A DNA stretch of 64,000 nt, from contig CM065390.1 in NCBI GenBank assembly GCA_033060915.1, positions 16,173,001 through 16,237,000 on the forward strand. The letters run 5' to 3'. A program made the translations under genes and the position numbers. The notes under the pieces are model-generated. The model had not been told where the DNA came from. It ran no database searches and worked only from the letters and a program-made list of their open reading frames with translations. This document shows positions 60,610 to 64,000 of this stretch, piece by piece. This stretch comes from Euryodendron excelsum (taxonomy: Eukaryota; Streptophyta; Magnoliopsida; Ericales; Pentaphylacaceae). Each line of letters begins with the position of its first letter. Positions within the stretch are counted from its first letter, which is position 1.

Positions 60610-61640
60610 CACCACTGTCCTTTGGGCACGCTTTGTTCAGGTCGGTGAAGTCAATGCACATTCACCATTTCCCATTGGACTTCTTTACCATGACGATGTT
60701 GGAGAGCTAAGTGGGGTAATGCACTTCTCTTATGAACTTCGCCTGCACCAGCTTCTCCGCTTCTTCAGTAACTACATCATTTCTGTCCAGCGCAAAGTTC
60801 CTTCTCTTTTGCTTGACCGGCCTGGTCTCAGGGTCAATGTTCAAGTAATGAGCTGCTACTTGCGTGTCAATACCAGGCATATCCTCGTAAGACCAGGCGA
60901 ACACGTCAATGTTGTTCCTTAGGAACCTCCGCAGCTGCTGCTTCAACTTCTCTGGTGCGGCAGCCCCGATCTTCACTGTTCTGTTTTACTCCTGGGCCTT
61001 GACTAGAACATCTTCCAGCTCTTCTACGGGCTCGCTCCTCCTGACTTTCTTTTCATCCCTTGGCTCGAGCTCTTCGATGACCAGGGTGTCTCTGTTAGGT
61101 TCCCCTTTGAGGGAGGCCATGTAGCATTCCCGTGCTTCCTTTTGGTCGCCCCTGGTGCATTCGACCCTAGTGTTGGTCGGGAATTTGATTCTTAGGTGGT
61201 ACGTGGAAGTAACGGCTTTGAACTGGTTCAGAGCAGTTCGTCCGATGATGGCGTTGTATGCAGACGGGCAGTCCACGACCAAGAAGTGGACCATTTTCGT
61301 TGTCTGGTGTGGTTCCTCCCCAAGGGTCATTGGTAAGGCGATGGACTCGAGAGGTACCACCTAGTATCCTGTAAAGCCGACCAGGGGACAGTTGATTGGT
61401 TTTAGCTTCTCTTGGCCAATCTGCATCTGCTCGAAGGTCCCTTGGAACAGGATATCGGCCGAGCTTCCACTGTTAAGCAAGATTCTCCAAGTTTTGAAGT
61501 TGGAGATCACCGTGGAGATGACCAAAAGGTCATCATGTGGTTGGTGTAGCTTGGCAGCTTCTTCTTTCGTGAAGGTGATCACGGGGCCTTCGGTCTTCGT
61601 CTTCTTGTTGGCTGCCCTGACCAGTATTACTTCCGCTTTT
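60610..61640 (-). pseudogene. Retrotransposon protease and truncated reverse transcriptase (element 2)
   Basis: The protease region carries WRILLNSGSSADILFQ at about 61455-61502: the catalytic Asp of the D-S/T-G motif reads Asn. Next come HFLVVDCPSAYNAIIGRTAL (about 61230-61290), a linker with FLRNNIDVFAWSYEDMPGID (about 60870-60930) and HYLNIDPETRPVKQKRR, then the RT start with FIREVHYPT, a stop, NIVMVKKSNGKW, a stop, and CIDFTDLNKACPKDS at about 60612-60656. The sequence then leaves RT completely. The two RT stops fit Trp or Arg codons changed by single transitions. Non-functional. Confidence 0.88.
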
Positions 61641-61780
61641 GTTCGAATGTCTTGAACGTGGTTCTTACTTGCTGAAAAGGACTCCCCTCCTCCAGCGAAT
61701 CCTCCTGCAATGACCCTTATGTCTCCAATGGGCTGGGTGGTTGTTTTGGTCGGTGCTGAGCTGCGTTGTTCCCCCCGTGT

Positions 61781-63159
61781 TCAGTCTCGGCTAGCCACAT
61801 AGCGACTGAGTCTTTCCTGTTTGATCAGATCCTCGATTTGTTGCTTCAGGTCAATATAATATTTCGTGTCATGGCCATGGTCGCGGTGGAACCGATAGTA
61901 TCTCCTTCTATTCCTCATGCTCGAGGGTGTTTTCAAAGGCTCGGGCCATTTCAGGTCTGGGTCATCCCTGATTTCCATCAGTATATCCTTTAACTTCATC
62001 GTGAGTGGGGTGAACATTTGGTCTAGACCGCAATAGTGCTCGCTTCATTTGTCTCCCCGACTTCTTGTCCCATGACTGGTTCTGCTCACTTTTGTCTCCC
62101 TCTCCTCGTTTGAGGTTCCATTTGACCTCTTTTTTTTTACACACGAGCCGCTCCTTTTTTCATTGTCTCGCTTGGCGCTCATGGGATCTTCTGCATTCAT
62201 GTGCTTCTGAGCTCGAAGCATCAATTCGGCCATGTCTTAGGGTGGTCTCTTCGATAAGGAGAAGAGGAGTTTCCCACTTTTCAAGCCGCTCATGAACACC
62301 GTGACGGCCACCTTATCGTCCATGTTGTCCACGACCAGAGTTTCTTGGTTGAACCTCCCTACATACTCCAGTAGTAACTTTTCTTTCTTCTGCCTCATAG
62401 TCAAGAGATATGCCGCAGGCCTTCTTTGCCTTTGGGCTCTGATGTAGTGACTCACAAAGAGTTTGCTAAGTTCCTTAAAGGTGTAGACCGTAGCTGGCTT
62501 GATCTTGTTGAACTAGGTCCTCGGGGAATCTTTTAATGTGATGGGGAAAGCTCTGCACATGATCTCGTTCGGCACTGCCTACAATGCATGAGCGCCTCGA
62601 ATATCTCTAAGTGGTCCACCGGGTCTTTGGAGCCATCAAACGCATCCAAAGTCGACATTTTAAACTTCGGGGGGAGTGGGTAGTCCATCACCTTCTGTGT
62701 GAACGGTGAAGCTATTTGGCCAATGAGGGCGTCCACAGTGTTTGGAGCCTTGGCCTCCACAGTGGCCAAGACCCTCGTCATCTGGGCCTGCACGGCCCTC
62801 AGTTGTTCGTCCCAAGCGTGGGAGCTTTTCGGTTTGTCGCTTACCATCTCTGTTCTCGACGGGATGGCATGGCTGGTTTGTGCTTCCTCGTTGTGGGGCT
62901 CATGGCGGAGGAAAGGGTCCTCAACCCGTCTTCCATTGCCGTTTTCGTTGCCGTTGGGGGGAACGAAATGATCCTTGTTGACCTCTTGTTCCTCTTGTTT
63001 TGCCGCCGGCGAGTTGGGTGGTGGGGGAATCCCTTCGGACGGGGTTGGGACCCATTCAAGTAACTCTGCGTTTTGGTAGGCCAATTGTTGCATGCTGGCC
63101 ATCATGTCCGCCATCGTCTTCTCCAAGGCGGCTATCTTTTCAGCACTTGAATCTGCCAT
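61781..63159 (-). pseudogene. Retrotransposon gag remnant (element 2)
   Basis: Likely start at 63159 (MADSSAEKIAALEKTMADMM), with a coiled-coil-like N-terminus, a Pro/Asn/Glu-rich linker and gag core FTQKVMDYPLPPKFKMSTLD near 62660-62720. A one-base loss near 62583 shifts the frame; the core resumes with SHYIRAQRQRRPAAYLLTMR (about 62400-62455) and SGLKSGKLLFSLSKRPP, a stop, then MAELMLRAQKHMNAEDP. The zinc-knuckle region reads YYRFHRDHGHDTKYYIDLK at about 61838-61900: Tyr stands where two Cys ligands are usual, each a single G-to-A change. Inactive. Confidence 0.88.
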
Positions 63160-63226
63160 CGAACTTCCTTCTAGGAGAGTGCTAATCCTAAACCTAGTCA
63201 AGATCATGAAAAGCCATGAGGATAGT

Positions 63227-63246
63227 CGTTCCCACAGACGGCGCTA
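63227..63246 (-). other. Primer binding site of element 2
   Basis: Minus strand TAGCGCCGTCTGTGGGAACG a few bases inside the 5' LTR end; the core GCGCCGTCTGTGGGAA is the usual form in plant Tat-type gypsy elements. Confidence 0.75.
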
Positions 63247-63251
63247 GCTGA

Positions 63252-63865
63252 TGATGCAGCTAACTCGTGGTGTCTTGCCCTCAGGCCTAAGACAGGCTCT
63301 CCCACCGGTTGATTGGCGATATCTTGAACTAAACTCACTGATGCGGTGGCAGCCAAAGGCCCTCTGGTGTTCAAGTTAGATTCCAGAGAATGATATTGTT
63401 GGGAGTGTTTAGTTTGCTAGGGTTTCTCGTGTGCGTACCTGGGGAAAGGGTTGAGTTTTTCCTTTGTATGCCTGCATGGGAGTGGTTGGTGGCTCTTTCA
63501 TGTGGCGGCCTTTCACTAGAGGGTCAGAATTGTGGCAGAGCACTTGAGAGGATCTTCCCTATACTCTATGGTGGCGTGTATCAGAACCGTGTTAGGGGTA
63601 AGGTGGTTGTCACTTGTACACTCCACGCCCACACCCACGCCCTATGTGCTCACCAAAGTGTCTGGTGTTAGGTGTGGGCCCTATTGACGTGATTGCCAAG
63701 TCGACCAGAGTGGAGAACACTTTCGAACGGGCGGCCTGCTTGGGACAGACCAGGGTTAACTTAGAAGGGCCTGATCGGGGGAAGACTAGATGATATGGTT
63801 GTTTGGCCGGGGACCGATCAGGAGTTCATGTGGCCTCTGGTCGGGTCGAAAAAACATCATCACCA
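63252..63865 (-). repeat. 5' LTR of element 2
   Basis: Upstream LTR for the minus-strand element; aligns without gaps to 59862-60475. Its inner boundary could be three bases further left (TGATGATGCAGC at 63249). Confidence 0.93.
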
Positions 63866-63868
63866 ATA

Positions 63869-63896
63869 TCCTCTCTCTCTCTCTCTCTCTCTCTCC
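63869..63896. repeat. (TC)n microsatellite
   Basis: About 13 TC units right beside the outer edge of element 2; the remaining bases to 64000 show nothing coding. Confidence 0.95.
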
Positions 63897-64000
63897 CTTG
63901 AGTTTTCAACATCTAACAGTTAATAATATAGGATAATTAAAATGGGGATCAGTGCTCTATCTCTTATCAAAGAAATGTGGTATTCGAGTAGGTCAATAAA

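Larger units (their letters stand above)
59862..63865 (-). mobile_element. Decayed Ty3/gypsy (Tat-like) LTR retrotransposon truncated within RT (element 2)
   Basis: Two 614-bp LTRs (59862-60475 and 63252-63865) flank only 2.8 kb of internal DNA. Reading the minus strand from the right LTR: primer binding site (63227-63246), gag, protease, the first part of reverse transcriptase, then directly the polypurine-like GAATTGGGGGTATT and the 3' LTR. The rest of RT, RNase H and integrase are gone. The frame is broken by stops and shifts, so it cannot move by itself. LTR ends are TG...CA in both copies. Flanks (ACATA left, ATATC right) do not form a clear target duplication. Confidence 0.92.

Noticed and set aside
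1..64000. Known conserved miRNA precursors, tRNA and rRNA genes, CRISPR arrays, prokaryotic operons
   Set aside because: I scanned by eye for common miRNA sequences and tRNA/rRNA signatures and found none. The DNA is eukaryotic, so CRISPR and operon features do not apply. A tool-based scan could still reveal a tRNA or lineage-specific miRNA.

Overview
This is nuclear DNA from a flowering plant, very probably a eudicot. It has intron-rich genes with GT/AG junctions, AT-rich intergenic DNA with many (CT)n, (GA)n and (TA)n tracts, small inverted-repeat transposons and decayed Ty3/gypsy LTR retrotransposons. Only three protein-coding host genes are supported, all on the minus strand, and all are ordinary plant families. 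(1) At 1-761 is the 5' part of a class-C auxin response factor, ARF10/ARF16 type, which runs off the left edge; its start resembles ARF16. (2) At 24480-26880 is a complete two-exon class-B GATA zinc-finger transcription factor of the GATA8 type (345 residues). (3) At 44617-56189 is a complete 20-exon ENHANCED DISEASE RESISTANCE 2-like gene (PH, START, DUF1336/EDR2_C; 774 residues). Every exon boundary of genes 2 and 3 was placed by hand and reading frame is kept across all junctions.

Two dead LTR retrotransposons fill much of the rest. Element 1 (7612-15829, plus strand) has about 495-bp LTRs and keeps remnants of gag, protease, the tail of RNase H and integrase, but the reverse transcriptase is gone. 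Between pol and the 3' LTR it carries an approximately 60-bp tandem array and an antisense gene that appears to be spliced, with features like the 'putative gypsy type transposon' proteins carried by some Tat-lineage elements. Element 2 (59862-63865, minus strand) has two 614-bp LTRs, gag, protease and only the first residues of reverse transcriptase before a deletion joins it to the 3' LTR. By eye, both LTR pairs differ at about 13% of sites, mostly by transitions, and most stops and lost catalytic residues fit C-to-T or G-to-A change, as expected from long-methylated DNA.

Layout: 1-1700 ARF gene, 5' UTR intron and promoter; 1701-7611 AT-rich intergenic DNA with a three-copy repeat and a MITE; 7612-15829 element 1; 15830-24479 AT-rich intergenic DNA with two copies of a long-TIR MITE; 24480-28360 GATA gene and upstream region; 28361-44616 intergenic DNA with a foldback element and GC-richer islands with ACGT/G-box motifs; 44617-56362 EDR2-like gene and promoter; 56363-59861 intergenic; 59862-63865 element 2; then a (TC)n tract.

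The three host genes do not form a pathway or cluster. No convincing new multi-gene system is present. The most notable points are the antisense spliced gene inside an RT-less element, a 29-residue tandem duplication in the EDR2-like linker, and several well-formed foldback or MITE elements, one with a perfect 9-bp target duplication and one with an 8-bp duplication inside the GATA intron.
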